DNA of 64,000 nt from Brevundimonas sp. GTDB taxonomy: Bacteria; Pseudomonadota; Alphaproteobacteria; Caulobacterales; Caulobacteraceae. The position numbers were made by a program, and so were the translations under genes. The DNA lies in contig NZ_JAUYNX010000016.1 in assembly GCF_030704825.1 (NCBI RefSeq), forward strand, positions 124,001 to 188,000, given 5' to 3'. Below, piece after piece: positions 44,776-53,934 of the stretch. How positions within the stretch are numbered: position 1 is the first letter of the stretch; every line of letters starts with the position of its first letter. The notes under the pieces are model-generated. The model saw only the letters and a list, made by a program, of their open reading frames with translations. It searched no databases and was not told the origin of the DNA.

Positions 44776-46275
44776 CTAGTCGTAGGACTGTTGATACCGT
44801 CCGTCGTGCGCCAGGTTGCCGAACTTGGTCGTATTGGCGTCGAAACTGAGTTTGATGATGCCGATCGGACCATGGCGTTGTTTGCCGATGACGACCTCGG
44901 CCTGGTGCTCCAGACGGTCCATGTCCTCCTGCCATTGCAGGTGTTCGGGCGAGCCTTCGCGCGGCTCGGCGCGGCCGAGGTAGTAGCTTTCGCGATAGAC
45001 GAACATGACGCAGTCGGCGTCCTGCTCGATCGAGCCGGATTCCCGCAGGTCGGACAGCTGGGGCCGCTTGTCCTCGCGCTGCTCGACCTGACGCGACAGC
45101 TGCGACAGGGCGAGGATCGGCACGCTGAGTTCCTTGGCCAGGGCCTTGAGGGCGCCGGTGATCTCGGAGACTTCCTGCACCCGGTTCTTCTGGCTGTTGC
45201 TCTCGCCGGTGGTGATCAGCTGCAGATAGTCGACGATGATCAGGTCCAGCCCATGCTCCTGCCGCTTCAGCCGGCGCGCCCGGGCGGCCAGTTTGGAGAT
45301 CGACAGGCCGCCGGTGGCGTCGATGAACAGCGGACTTTCACCGATCTCGATGGCCGCCTCGCGGATGCGGCCGAAGTCGGCGGCGTCGATCTCGCCCTTG
45401 CGCAGCTTGTCGGACGACACGCCCGAGGCGTCGGCCAGGATACGCATCGCCAGCTGTTCGGCGCTCATTTCCAGGCTGTAGAAGGCCACCACCCCGCCGC
45501 TGACGGTCTTGCGGCCCTCGGGCGTCGGCTCCCAGCGGTAGTTCCGGGCGACGTTGAAGGCGATGTTGGTCGCCAGCGCCGTCTTGCCCATCGACGGGCG
45601 GCCGGCGAGGACCAGCAGGTCGGAGGGGTGCAGGCCGCCCAGCTTGGAGTCCAGATCGTCCAGATGGGTGGCCAGGCCGGCCAGCTTGCCGTCGCGCTGA
45701 TAGGCCTCGGCCGCCATCTGCACCGCGCCGCTCAGGGCGCTGGAGAAGCTGACGAAGCCGGATGAGGGCTTGCCCGTCTCGGCCAGGGTGTAGAGCCGCT
45801 GCTCCGCCTGTTCGATCTGGTCGATGGCGGCGGTTTCGGGCTGCGGCGCCTCGCGCACGATCTCGCCGCCGATGCGGATCAGGTCGCGGCGCAGGGCGAG
45901 GTCATAGACGACGCGGGCGTAGTCGGGGGCGTTGGCCGCCGGCGGCGCGCGGTCGACCAGGTCGGCGAGGTAGCGCAGGCCGCCGAATTCCTGGAAGGCC
46001 GGATCCAGCTTGAACCGCTCCATCAGGATGGTCGGCTCGGCCAGCATGCCCTGACGGATATGGTCCTCGATCGCCTCATAGAGGCGCTGGTGGAAGGGTT
46101 CGTGGAAATGGCCGCCGCGCAACCGGTCCGACAGGCGTTCGAACACGGCGTTGTCGAACATCAGCGAACCCAGAAGCGCCTGTTCGGCCTCCAGATTGTG
46201 CGGCATCGACGGGATCGACCCGGAGTCGGCGGGGCCCGGGAAGGCAAGCGGTGCGAAGGCGTTCATGGGGATCAT
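44776..46275 (-). CDS. dnaB: Replicative DNA helicase DnaB
   Basis: A 499-residue helicase: the N-terminal DnaB domain (about 25-130; MPHNLEAEQALLG) and the RecA-like C-terminal domain with Walker A GRPSMGKTA (about 225) and later LIIVDYLQL as Walker B. It unwinds DNA ahead of the replication fork as a hexamer. Start at the ATG 46275, with 46266 an equally possible one since neither has a clear Shine-Dalgarno. No intein is seen. Confidence 0.97.
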   Translation of the reverse strand: MIPMNAFAPLAFPGPADSGSIPSMPHNLEAEQALLGSLMFDNAVFERLSDRLRGGHFHEPFHQRLYEAIEDHIRQGMLAEPTILMERFKLDPAFQEFGGLRYLADLVDRAPPAANAPDYARVVYDLALRRDLIRIGGEIVREAPQPETAAIDQIEQAEQRLYTLAETGKPSSGFVSFSSALSGAVQMAAEAYQRDGKLAGLATHLDDLDSKLGGLHPSDLLVLAGRPSMGKTALATNIAFNVARNYRWEPTPEGRKTVSGGVVAFYSLEMSAEQLAMRILADASGVSSDKLRKGEIDAADFGRIREAAIEIGESPLFIDATGGLSISKLAARARRLKRQEHGLDLIIVDYLQLITTGESNSQKNRVQEVSEITGALKALAKELSVPILALSQLSRQVEQREDKRPQLSDLRESGSIEQDADCVMFVYRESYYLGRAEPREGSPEHLQWQEDMDRLEHQAEVVIGKQRHGPIGIIKLSFDANTTKFGNLAHDGRYQQSYD

Positions 46276-46384
46276 GTCTTACCCATGCGCGCGGGCTACG
46301 TCAGTCTCGGTCGCAGGCTTCATGGGGAGCAATTTCGGGCCGCTGTGGACGTTCCCGAAATCCGTAACCGGATCAGTTAACGGC

Positions 46385-46762
46385 TCAGGCGCCGCATGGA
46401 TATCGCGAGGCCATCCAGCTGCGGATGCCGTCGGTGACGGTCATGCGCTGCCGGCGAGGCTGGGGAATTCCGTTCAGGAAGTCCAGCATCTGGCGGACAT
46501 TCAGATTGATTTGCGCGGGGGGACAGGCCGGCGGAGTCCGCCCTGCGGTGCGGGCCGCCTCGATCTCGTCCCCGACCGTACGAAACGCGCGTTCGGCCTC
46601 GCCCTTCAGGCGATGCGCGTCGGGGCGCAGCATGGCCGTGGGATTGAGCGGAATCCGGTTCGCACGCGTCACGAAAGCGTCCAGCGTCATGCCCGACTGC
46701 GCCGTCGCCGAGCCGGCGGCCAAGGCCAGCGCGAGGCCGGCGATCAGGATGATGCGTGACAT
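46385..46762 (-). CDS. Rap1a/Tai-like secreted protein
   Basis: A 125-residue protein with a signal peptide (cleavage after GSATAQ, about 22). The C-terminal half (CPPAQINLNVRQMLDFLNGIPQ, then a helix and ending YPC) recalls the Rap1a/Tai family, which includes immunity proteins of type VI effectors, with two cysteines positioned as in that family. The link is by pattern only. The ATG at 46762 has a GGAGGGGAAG site. It is upstream of dnaB on the same strand; the gap is about 110 bases. Confidence 0.6.
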   Translation of the reverse strand: MSRIILIAGLALALAAGSATAQSGMTLDAFVTRANRIPLNPTAMLRPDAHRLKGEAERAFRTVGDEIEAARTAGRTPPACPPAQINLNVRQMLDFLNGIPQPRRQRMTVTDGIRSWMASRYPCGA

Positions 46763-46822
46763 GTCTTCCCCTCCGCGAGACACGCAGAATGATCGGGAAT
46801 TCGTGGCGAAACAACGGTCGTC

Positions 46823-46849
46823 GGCGCGGACGGCGAAACCGCCCGCGCC
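46823..46849 (-). terminator. Possible terminator hairpin after the TonB receptor
   Basis: GGCGCGG and CCGCGCC (46843-46849 with 46823-46829) can pair around a GCGG/CCGT extension. It lies 8 bases after the stop codon, but no T-run follows, so it may only stabilise the mRNA end. Confidence 0.35.
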
Positions 46850-46856
46850 GCCGCCG

Positions 46857-49271
46857 TCACCAGTTCAGACCGACCCGGGCATAGACGAAGCGCCCGTTGA
46901 ACCCGAACGGCGAATAGAAGGGGAAGCCCAGCACCCCGTTGGCGTTCAGGGCGGCGGGCACGGCGTCGGGATATTCGTCAAAGGCGTTGTCGACGCCCAG
47001 CGCCAGGGTGATCCGCTCATTGGGCTGGAAACGGCCCTCGAAGTCGACAACCGTCTTCTCGCCGGTGGAGTAGTCCGTGGCCGCGGTCGAACCCGGTTGA
47101 ACGACGTCGCCGTAGTAGGTGGCGCGGGCGGTCAGCCCCCATCTGCCAAGGCTCCAGTCGGCGTTGCCCGAGACCTTTGTATCCGGCGTGCCCTGCTGGA
47201 TGGTCTCGATCCGGCTGCGCGCGAACAGCGGCGGCACCGGGTTGAGCACCGACGACGAGGTCGGGACGCGGGTGACCTCGACGTCATTGAAGTTGGCCGC
47301 GACGGTGAAATTGAAGTCGCCGAAGGCCTGGGTGTCCAGGCGATAGCGGCCGACCACGTCCACGCCCTTGGTGGTGGTGTCGACGCCGTTCAGAAAGAAA
47401 CGCGCCGCCTGGATGCCGAGCGGATCCAGCAGCGAGGCGACCTGGGGGCTGAAGCTGCGGTTGATGTTCTCCGACAGGACGATCTGATCCTCGATATCGA
47501 TCTGGTAGGCGTCGATGGTGAGGTCGAAATCGCCCAGCCGGATGACGGCCCCGAGGGTGTAGTTGGTCGAGGTTTCGGCATCCAGCGGCTCGGCGCCCAG
47601 CACGGCGGCGACGGGGCTGGTGGCAGGGAAGGTCCCGGTCTCCACGACCGCGCCGTTCTGGATCACCGAGGCGGTCGAGGTGAAGTACGACTGCTGCAAT
47701 GACGGCGCGCGGAACCCGGTCGAGATCGAACCCCGCAGGGCGAAAGCCGGGGTGAAGTCGTAACGGGCCGAGATCTTGCCCGTCGTCGCGGTTCCGAAGT
47801 CGGAATAGTCCTCGAAGCGGACGGCGCCCGCGACGGTGAACTGTTGGGTCACCGGCGCCTCGACATCCAGATAGACGCCGACGGCCGTACGGTCCTCGTC
47901 CACCTCATTGGACGGCTGGAAGCCGACGAAGCCCTGGGCCCCACCCGCCAGGGCGGTGCTCCCGCCCAGCGGCCCGCGATTGTACGATTCCGGCTGGCCG
48001 GCCTGGATTTCATAGGTCTCGCGGCGCGCCTCGAGGCCGACCGCGACATTGAGCGGGGCGTGGAGGCCGATTTCGTACTGGCGGGTCAGATCGGCCCCCA
48101 GAACCAGCTGGTCGTAGATCAGCGAGCCGGAGTCGAAGCTGGTCGGGGAGGCCGCGCCATAGGTGGAGTTCAGGGACTCTTCGGTGCGGAAATCGAGGGC
48201 GTTGCGGCCGTAGACCAGGTTGAGGTCGGCCTGCCATTCCCCGACTTCGCCGCGCAGGCCGCCCGCGAGGGACAGGTCTTGCGAGTTGACGGCGATCTTC
48301 GGCAGGAAGCCGTTGGGGTAGATGGCGACGACGTTGTTGGTGTTGTTGGCCAGACGCGGGAAGGCGGCGCTTTCGCTGTCGCGATCCTGATAGCCGGTCC
48401 AGCCATAAGCTTCCCAGCCATTGCCGAGCGGCAGGCCCGCATTGGCGAAGACGGTCCATTGCTCGACCTCCGGATCGCCGAAGCGGGCGGTGACGGCGTT
48501 GGGGGTGACACGCGGATCGAGGTCGGAGCGGTTGGTCGGATCGCGCTGCAGATACTCCGCGCTGAGGGTCAGGAAACCGTCCGCGCCGAGGCCGAAGCCC
48601 TGCCAGCCAGAGGCGGTCAGCGTGGTCCCGTCCTCCACGTCGCGGCCCTCGGCCCGCGCCGTGTCGACGGTGGTGTAATACCGGCCGGCCGTGAAGGAGG
48701 CGCCGCCGCCGCTGGAGGCCTCGCGCAGGCGCAGGTTGACGACCCCGGCGATGGCGTCCGAGCCGTACTGGGCCGAGGCTCCGTCGCGCAGCACCTCGAT
48801 GCGGTCCAGGGCGCCGGTCGGGATGGCGTTCAGGTCGACGGCGGCCGAGCCGCGACCGACCGAGCCGTTGACGTTGACGAGGGCCGAGGCGTGGCGGCGC
48901 GTTCCATTGACCAGAACCAGCGTCTGGTCGGGCGACAGGCCTCGCAAGGTGGCCGGGCGGATGGAGTCCGTCCCGTCGACCACGGAAGGGCGCTGGAAGG
49001 TCAGCGAGGGGACGGCCTGGGCCAGGGCGGCGGCGAGCTCGGTCGTGCCGCGGTTCTGAAGGTCATCGGACGTCACGACGTCGACCGGTGAAAGCGTATC
49101 CAGCCGCGAGCGGTTGGGCGTACGGGTGCCGGTGACGACGACCTCGTCGATGACGCTGACGTCGTCCCGGGGCGTGGGTTGCGGCGCTGTCTGCGCCGAG
49201 GCGGCGCCGGCGAGCAGGGCGGAGGCCGAGACGGCCGCGGAGAGGGCGATGCGGAAGGAGGTTCGGGTCAT
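46857..49271 (-). CDS. TonB-dependent receptor under SAM-riboswitch control
   Basis: An 804-residue receptor: signal peptide (cleavage after GAASAQ, about 27), plug domain starting at EVVVTGTR, typical LVLVNGTRRH and GSAAVDLNAIP blocks, then the barrel ending in VGLNW. I chose the ATG at 49271 because the frame upstream of it (to 49325) lacks a signal peptide. It lies about 280 bases downstream of a SAM-I riboswitch and 120 bases after a small leader ORF, so uptake of methionine or a related sulphur compound is a reasonable guess; the ligand is not known. Confidence 0.92.
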   Translation of the reverse strand: MTRTSFRIALSAAVSASALLAGAASAQTAPQPTPRDDVSVIDEVVVTGTRTPNRSRLDTLSPVDVVTSDDLQNRGTTELAAALAQAVPSLTFQRPSVVDGTDSIRPATLRGLSPDQTLVLVNGTRRHASALVNVNGSVGRGSAAVDLNAIPTGALDRIEVLRDGASAQYGSDAIAGVVNLRLREASSGGGASFTAGRYYTTVDTARAEGRDVEDGTTLTASGWQGFGLGADGFLTLSAEYLQRDPTNRSDLDPRVTPNAVTARFGDPEVEQWTVFANAGLPLGNGWEAYGWTGYQDRDSESAAFPRLANNTNNVVAIYPNGFLPKIAVNSQDLSLAGGLRGEVGEWQADLNLVYGRNALDFRTEESLNSTYGAASPTSFDSGSLIYDQLVLGADLTRQYEIGLHAPLNVAVGLEARRETYEIQAGQPESYNRGPLGGSTALAGGAQGFVGFQPSNEVDEDRTAVGVYLDVEAPVTQQFTVAGAVRFEDYSDFGTATTGKISARYDFTPAFALRGSISTGFRAPSLQQSYFTSTASVIQNGAVVETGTFPATSPVAAVLGAEPLDAETSTNYTLGAVIRLGDFDLTIDAYQIDIEDQIVLSENINRSFSPQVASLLDPLGIQAARFFLNGVDTTTKGVDVVGRYRLDTQAFGDFNFTVAANFNDVEVTRVPTSSSVLNPVPPLFARSRIETIQQGTPDTKVSGNADWSLGRWGLTARATYYGDVVQPGSTAATDYSTGEKTVVDFEGRFQPNERITLALGVDNAFDEYPDAVPAALNANGVLGFPFYSPFGFNGRFVYARVGLNW

Positions 49272-49390
49272 GTCGGGTTCTCGATGAGACGCAGGTTTCC
49301 GCGCGGCGTCGCGCACGGCGATCACCGGTGTCGGATCCTGCGATTGTGAAGGTTCAGGTCCGGCGCGGGGACCGGGGGACGGTCAGCCGG

Positions 49391-49483
49391 TTACAGCGAA
49401 CGTCGACATCGCATCGGACCGGTGCAGCGCGCGCGCAGGCCGGCGGCGAGGGCGGTCAGGGGGCAGGGCGTGGAGTCACGCAT
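49391..49483 (-). CDS. Putative 30-residue leader peptide
   Basis: A 30-residue frame with a good Shine-Dalgarno (CGGGAGA, 5-6 bases before ATG at 49483). The product is Arg/Cys-rich (three Cys, six Arg) and ends in CRRSL. It lies between the SAM riboswitch and the TonB receptor. It could be a leader peptide for attenuation or a functional small protein; only the ribosome-binding site and location support it. Confidence 0.4.
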   Translation of the reverse strand: MRDSTPCPLTALAAGLRARCTGPMRCRRSL

Positions 49484-49551
49484 GGTCGTCTCCCGCTCGG
49501 TCGGGAACCGCTTCGGTGGCAGATGAAGGGAGTTCGGGCGTCGCCCGTCCT

Positions 49552-49658
49552 CTCATCTGCCGCGACCCGGGGAGGGGTCCCGAAGGAGTTGGCACCTTAC
49601 GGAGGTCCGCAGGTTGCCCCGGCGTCAAAGGGCCTATCCCTCAGCCGGTCTCGATGAG
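49552..49658 (-). ncRNA. SAM-I (S-box) riboswitch
   Basis: On the minus strand the outer stem CTCATC...GATGAG (49658-49653 with 49557-49552) encloses the S-box core: GAGGGATAGGCCC, then GCCGGGGCAACC, then AGGTGCCAACTCC. Order, spacing and key sequences fit the SAM-I riboswitch, which binds S-adenosylmethionine and shuts off the downstream gene. The downstream genes are the leader ORF and the TonB receptor. A short hairpin GGGCG/CGCCC lies just after it, but I see no classical terminator. Confidence 0.88.
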
Positions 49659-49704
49659 CAGATGCGATATTGCGATGCGGCATAAACGGATCAAGTCCGT
49701 GTCG

Positions 49705-49744
49705 GAAAAAAGTTCGGCGGCGCAGGGCTTCCCCCGCGCCGCCG
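49705..49744 (-). terminator. Rho-independent terminator of the rpsF-rpsR-rplI operon
   Basis: On the minus strand a 9-base stem CGGCGGCGC/GCGCCGCCG (49736-49744 with 49715-49723) is followed by AACTTTTTT. It lies about 25 bases after the rplI stop codon and just before the SAM riboswitch, so it isolates the two units. Confidence 0.85.
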
Positions 49745-49768
49745 TGACTTTCAGGCATCAGGCCCTGT

Positions 49769-50353
49769 TCAGGCTTCCGAACCGAGGCCGTCCTGCTGGC
49801 CGGCGCCGCCGGCGACCATGTCCTTGGCCTGTTCGAGGGCGGCTTCGCGATCCTCGTCATAGGCGGCCTTGATCACGTCCTCGCCCTTCGCCTGACGCTC
49901 GGCTTCGTCGGCCGAACGGGCGATGTTGATCTTGACGGTGGCCGAGACCTCGGCGTGCAGGCGAACCAGCACTTCGTGGACGCCCAGGGTCTTGATCGGG
50001 GTGTTGAGCACGATCTGGCTGCGCTCGACCTTGCCGCCTTCGGCCGTGACGGCCTCGACGATGTCGCGGGCGGCGACCGAACCGTACAGCTGACCCGTCT
50101 CGCCGGCTTGCCGGATCATGACATAGGTCTGGCCGTCGATCTTGGCGCCGATCGCGCCGGCGTCGGCCTTGTTCTTCTCGTTGCGGGCCTCGATGGCGGC
50201 GCGGTCGAGTTCGAACGCCTTCAGGTTCGCCGACGTGGCCCGACGGGCCTTGTCGCGCGGCAGAAGGAAGTTGCGGGCGAAGCCGTCCTTGACGGAAACG
50301 ACGTCGCCGATGGCGCCGAGATTATCGACGCGCTCAAGCAGAACGACCTTCAT
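49769..50353 (-). CDS. rplI: 50S ribosomal protein L9
   Basis: A 194-residue L9: the N-terminal RNA-binding domain (MKVVLLERVDNLGAIGDVV) and the long connecting helix leading to the C-terminal domain are evident. The C-terminal tail of about 45 residues (DVIKAAYDEDREAALEQ...) is an acidic/glutamine-rich extension beyond the usual length of about 150. It is the last gene of the rpsF-rpsR-rplI operon, 1 base after rpsR. Confidence 0.96.
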   Translation of the reverse strand: MKVVLLERVDNLGAIGDVVSVKDGFARNFLLPRDKARRATSANLKAFELDRAAIEARNEKNKADAGAIGAKIDGQTYVMIRQAGETGQLYGSVAARDIVEAVTAEGGKVERSQIVLNTPIKTLGVHEVLVRLHAEVSATVKINIARSADEAERQAKGEDVIKAAYDEDREAALEQAKDMVAGGAGQQDGLGSEA

Positions 50354-50354
50354 C

Positions 50355-50633
50355 TTATTTCACCACGTAAGGCAGGAGGGCCAGATAGCGGGCGCGCTTG
50401 ATGGCCTTGGCCAGTTCGCGTTGCTTGATCTGGGAAACGGCGGTGATGCGCGAAGGGACGATCTTGCCGCGCTCGCTGATGTAGCGTTGCAGCAGTTTGA
50501 CGTCCTTGTAGTCGATCTTCGGCGCGCCTTCGCCCGAGAACGGGCAGACCTTGCGGCGACGATAGAAGGGACGGCGTCCGGCGGCGCCGGAGCCGGCCGG
50601 CGCGCCCGGCGACGGAGCGGTGGTGTCGGTCAT
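50355..50633 (-). CDS. rpsR: 30S ribosomal protein S18
   Basis: A 92-residue S18 with the conserved core [12 protein letters not shown]...[19 protein letters not shown] and [21 protein letters not shown]. The N-terminal 20 residues are a Gly/Ala/Pro-rich extension. S18 pairs with S6 on the platform of the small subunit; the two genes are adjacent, 12 bases apart. Confidence 0.96.
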   Translation of the reverse strand: MTDTTAPSPGAPAGSGAAGRRPFYRRRKVCPFSGEGAPKIDYKDVKLLQRYISERGKIVPSRITAVSQIKQRELAKAIKRARYLALLPYVVK

Positions 50634-50645
50634 GTTCCGGGTTCC

Positions 50646-51035
50646 TTAAAAGGTGGCTTCGGCGGCGGCGTCGTCGCGGGGCGTGCGCTCACGCTCACGT
50701 TCGCGCTCGCGTTCGCGGCGGGCCAGCAGGGGCGACAGTTCCAGGTCGAGTTCCTCGACGCGGACGGTCAGCCAGCGAAGGACGTCCTCGTTGATCGACA
50801 GCTGACGCTCGACCTCGGCCATGGCGGCGGGCGGGCAGTCGACGGCGAGCAGCGAATAGTGCGCCTTGCGGTTCTTCTTGACCCGATAGGTCAGGTTGCG
50901 CAGACCCCAGTATTCGATCTTGGCGACGGTGCCGCCGCCGGCTTCGATCAAACCCTTGATGGTGTCGTTCAGCGCTTCGGCCTGTTGCGCGCTGATATCC
51001 TGGCGCGACATGACCGTGTGCTCGTAAAGAGCCAT
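50646..51035 (-). CDS. rpsF: 30S ribosomal protein S6
   Basis: A 129-residue S6 ([15 protein letters not shown]...). I chose the ATG at 51035, which has GGAG 8 bases upstream and matches the known S6 N-terminus; the longer frame to 51224 is not used. The C-terminus holds an Arg/Glu alternating tract (about residues 106-116) encoded by a short tandem DNA repeat. First gene of the rpsF-rpsR-rplI operon. Confidence 0.96.
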   Translation of the reverse strand: MALYEHTVMSRQDISAQQAEALNDTIKGLIEAGGGTVAKIEYWGLRNLTYRVKKNRKAHYSLLAVDCPPAAMAEVERQLSINEDVLRWLTVRVEELDLELSPLLARRERERERERERTPRDDAAAEATF

Positions 51036-51236
51036 GCGGTAGTCTCCCTTGGTGGGCGTCGGCGCGAGGGGACCGGGTAAGTCCTCTCCCACGATGGATC
51101 CTGAAGCGGCGGCCGGGATGACTTCCCGAACCCTTTGGAGCTCCGCGTCAGGACCGAAGCCCTGGAAAGGCGGCGCGTATAGGGGAAAAGCCGGCGCGCG
51201 GCAAGGCGCGGATGCGATCCGCACGGCTCTCGCGGA

Positions 51237-52232
51237 TCAGGCGGCGCGCGCGCCGCTCCTCGGGGGCAGCAGGACGGCCGTCTCGACCCGGTTGCGGCCC
51301 TTGCTCTTGGCGCGATACAGCGCCCCGTCCGCTCCGATCAACAGGCCATCGGGCATGGGGATCGTCTGACCCACGGCCGCCGTCGCCGTGGCGGCGCCGA
51401 GGCTGGCGGTCAGCACCCCGCGGGCGCTGTCCGCATGGAGTATGCCCAGGGCCTGGATCGCCTCGCGCAGGGCCTCGGCCACCGTGGCCGCGCCCGACGC
51501 GGGGGTGTCCGGCAGGATGACGGCCATCTCTTCTCCGCCATAGCGCGCGGCCAGGTCGCCGGGCCGCCGCACGATCTCCTGGATTGCCTTTGCGACGTCG
51601 CGCAGACAGGCGTCGCCGGCCGGATGCCCGTAGCGGTCGTTGAACCGCTTGAAATGATCGACATCGAGAAGGATCAGCGACACCTCGCCGTCGTCGCGCA
51701 CGGCTCGCGCCCACTCCCGCGCCAGGGCTTCATCGAAGGCCCGCCGGTTCGCCAGCCCGGTCAGACCGTCCGTGACCGCTTCACGCTCGAGCCGGTGCTG
51801 CAGGGCCTGCCGCTCCGAGACGTCGCGCATCACCAGAATGACCTCGACCAGAGCGCCGGTCACGGGGTCGCGCAGGGCCCGGGAACTGGTCTCGACCCAG
51901 GCCATGACTCCATCCGGTTTCAGCGTTCGCAGGATCAGGGGTTTGACATCTTCGCCCTGGACCACCCGTGCGGCTTCGGCGGCGATGACGGGCCGGTCCT
52001 CCTCGATGACGATCGAGGATGGTCGTTGGCCGACCATCTCCTCCGGCGGCCGACCCAGCACTGTCGTCGAGGACGGCGAGCAGTAGCGGATGACAAAATC
52101 GGGTCCCAGGCGGCACAGGACGTCACGGCTGTTTTCGACGAGCAGCTTCAGGTCGGTTTCGGAGGCGTTGGCGGTACGCGCGCGGCCCCGGAACAGACGG
52201 GCGAACATTCGACGGACGTCGGACGGAGCCAT
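51237..52232 (-). CDS. PAS-GGDEF diguanylate cyclase
   Basis: A 331-residue protein: a PAS domain (about 25-145) and a GGDEF domain (about 155-315). The active-site loop reads GGEEM (about 232), an acceptable variant of GGDEF with the two acidic residues kept, and the inhibitory RxxD site (RPGD) lies 5 residues upstream, so cyclic-di-GMP synthesis with product inhibition is expected. The ATG at 52232 has GGAGG 8 bases upstream. No membrane segment, so it is soluble. Confidence 0.9.
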   Translation of the reverse strand: MAPSDVRRMFARLFRGRARTANASETDLKLLVENSRDVLCRLGPDFVIRYCSPSSTTVLGRPPEEMVGQRPSSIVIEEDRPVIAAEAARVVQGEDVKPLILRTLKPDGVMAWVETSSRALRDPVTGALVEVILVMRDVSERQALQHRLEREAVTDGLTGLANRRAFDEALAREWARAVRDDGEVSLILLDVDHFKRFNDRYGHPAGDACLRDVAKAIQEIVRRPGDLAARYGGEEMAVILPDTPASGAATVAEALREAIQALGILHADSARGVLTASLGAATATAAVGQTIPMPDGLLIGADGALYRAKSKGRNRVETAVLLPPRSGARAA

Positions 52233-52337
52233 GACCGGCCTCCACACACATCCCCGACGCCCGAGCGTGCGCTCGCCTGCTTAAGGGAGGGCTTACGGCT
52301 ATGGTGAACGGGGGCTGTGGCCGGTGGCCGGGGCGAC

Positions 52338-53759
52338 CTATTCGGGCCGCACCACCATGCAGGTGACGCGGCGTTCGGCCAGGGCGGCGCAGGCGGACCG
52401 GGCGGCCTGTTCGGTCATGCCGGTGAACCGGGAACGGTGCCACCCGCTGGCGTTCTGGACGCTGCGCTCGGCGGCGGCGAACTGGGTGCGAAAGCGGCGG
52501 TTGACCTCGGTCAGCCAGTCCCGGGCGACCGCCTCGTCGCGAAAGGCTCCGACCTGGACGGACCAGCGCCCGGCGGCCGGTCGCGCGGGTTCGCGCGCAG
52601 GCGGCGCGGCCGCTCGCGGCGGCGCCGCCCGCGCCGGTTCGGCGGTTCCGCCGTTGAGGATGGCGGTGACGTCGGCCGGCCGCCCGGCGACGGTCCGTTC
52701 CGAGGGCGCGGGGGTCACTCTCGCCGGTGGAGGCGGGCTTGCAGGCAGGGAAGCGTAGGCGACGCCGCCCGAGGCGAGCGGGCTGGGTCCGGGGTCGGTC
52801 TCGCCGTCATCCTCTCCGGCGACGGCGGCGTATTCCACGGGCCCGGAGCTGTCGGGACCGATGCCGAAGCCGCGCGCTTCGAAGAAGGTCTGGGCCACCT
52901 GTATGGTCTGACCGCTGGCGCGGGCGCGCTCGACCTCGAAGCCGGTATCCATAAGGGCCGCCACATGCTGGTTGCGGCTGGCGGTCGAACGGCCGCCCAG
53001 GACGATGGTGATCAGTCGCCGGCCGTCCCGCACCGCCGAGGCCGCCAGATTGTAGCCGGAGGCGTTGGTGTAGCCGGTCTTCATGCCATCGTAGCCCACG
53101 CCGCCCCGCAGCAGGCCGTTGGTATTGCGGTACTCGCGGCCCTCGTAGGCCCAGTCGTGCAGGCCGAAATAGCGATAGTACTGCGGATAGTCGCGCATCA
53201 CGGCCCGGGCCAGGATGGCCAGGTCGCGGGCCGAGGTCAGCTGGCGGGCGTCGGGCAGGCCGTTGGCGTTGACGTAGCGGGTCTGGCTCATGCCCAGCTC
53301 CTGGGCCTTCAGCGTCATCCGGGCGGCGAACCGGGCCTCGGATCCTCCGACGTGTTCGGCGATGGCCACCGCCATGTCATTGGCGCTGCGCACGGCGGTG
53401 GCGCGCATGGCGTTGTCCAGGGTGATGGTCTGGCCGGCGGCGAGCCCCAGCTTGGACGGCGGCTGGCTGGCCGCCCGGGGCGAGACGGTCAGCACATCGT
53501 CCAGCTGGACCTTGCCTTCCGAGAGCGCCTCGAAGGTCAGGTACAGGGTCATGACCTTGGTGATCGAGGCCGGGTAGCGGCGGCTGTCGGCATGGCGCGC
53601 GAACAGCACCTCGCCCGACTCGGCGTCGACGACGATGGCGGCGTAACGGGCATTGTCCGATGACTGGGCGACCAGCGGCGCGGTCGTCGGCGTCACCGCC
53701 AGGCCGGCGATCAGCAGCAGCGTCAGGAACCCGCGACGGATCAGGGCGGAGATCGGCAA
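52338..53759 (-). CDS. D-alanyl-D-alanine carboxypeptidase with SPOR domain
   Basis: A 473-residue DacA-type serine peptidase: signal peptide (about 1-30), the SxxK motif in ASITK (about 66), SxN in RSAND, KTG in GMKTGYTN (about 225), a Pro/Ala-rich linker and a C-terminal SPOR domain (about 396-471) that binds denuded septal peptidoglycan. It should trim the terminal D-Ala of peptidoglycan stem peptides in the periplasm, with the SPOR domain recruiting it to the division site. Confidence 0.92.
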   Translation of the reverse strand: MPISALIRRGFLTLLLIAGLAVTPTTAPLVAQSSDNARYAAIVVDAESGEVLFARHADSRRYPASITKVMTLYLTFEALSEGKVQLDDVLTVSPRAASQPPSKLGLAAGQTITLDNAMRATAVRSANDMAVAIAEHVGGSEARFAARMTLKAQELGMSQTRYVNANGLPDARQLTSARDLAILARAVMRDYPQYYRYFGLHDWAYEGREYRNTNGLLRGGVGYDGMKTGYTNASGYNLAASAVRDGRRLITIVLGGRSTASRNQHVAALMDTGFEVERARASGQTIQVAQTFFEARGFGIGPDSSGPVEYAAVAGEDDGETDPGPSPLASGGVAYASLPASPPPPARVTPAPSERTVAGRPADVTAILNGGTAEPARAAPPRAAAPPAREPARPAAGRWSVQVGAFRDEAVARDWLTEVNRRFRTQFAAAERSVQNASGWHRSRFTGMTEQAARSACAALAERRVTCMVVRPE

Positions 53760-53919
53760 AGACAGGCCTCACAAAGACTTTAGCGCGACGGCGGCCCCAC
53801 CACGCGACGCTGACGAAAGGCTAACATGCGTCATCGGGGTTTCGTGAGGGTAAACAAGCCGTCAACGGATTTGTGAAGGCGCTCGCCTGTCGGCCGGCTT
53901 TCAGGCCCGTATGAACTTA

Positions 53920-53934
53920 TTGTGCACCGCACAA
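53920..53934. promoter_or_regulatory. Palindrome upstream of the phasin gene
   Basis: TTGTGCACCGCACAA has perfect 6-base arms around a 3-base centre, 117 bases before the phasin start. In other alphaproteobacteria the repressor PhaR binds TGC-containing palindromes before phasin genes, so this is a candidate PhaR site. Confidence 0.45.

Noticed and set aside
51036..51236. S6:S18-binding autoregulatory leader before rpsF
   Set aside because: Several GC hairpins are possible, but I could not identify the conserved CCG-containing element with confidence.
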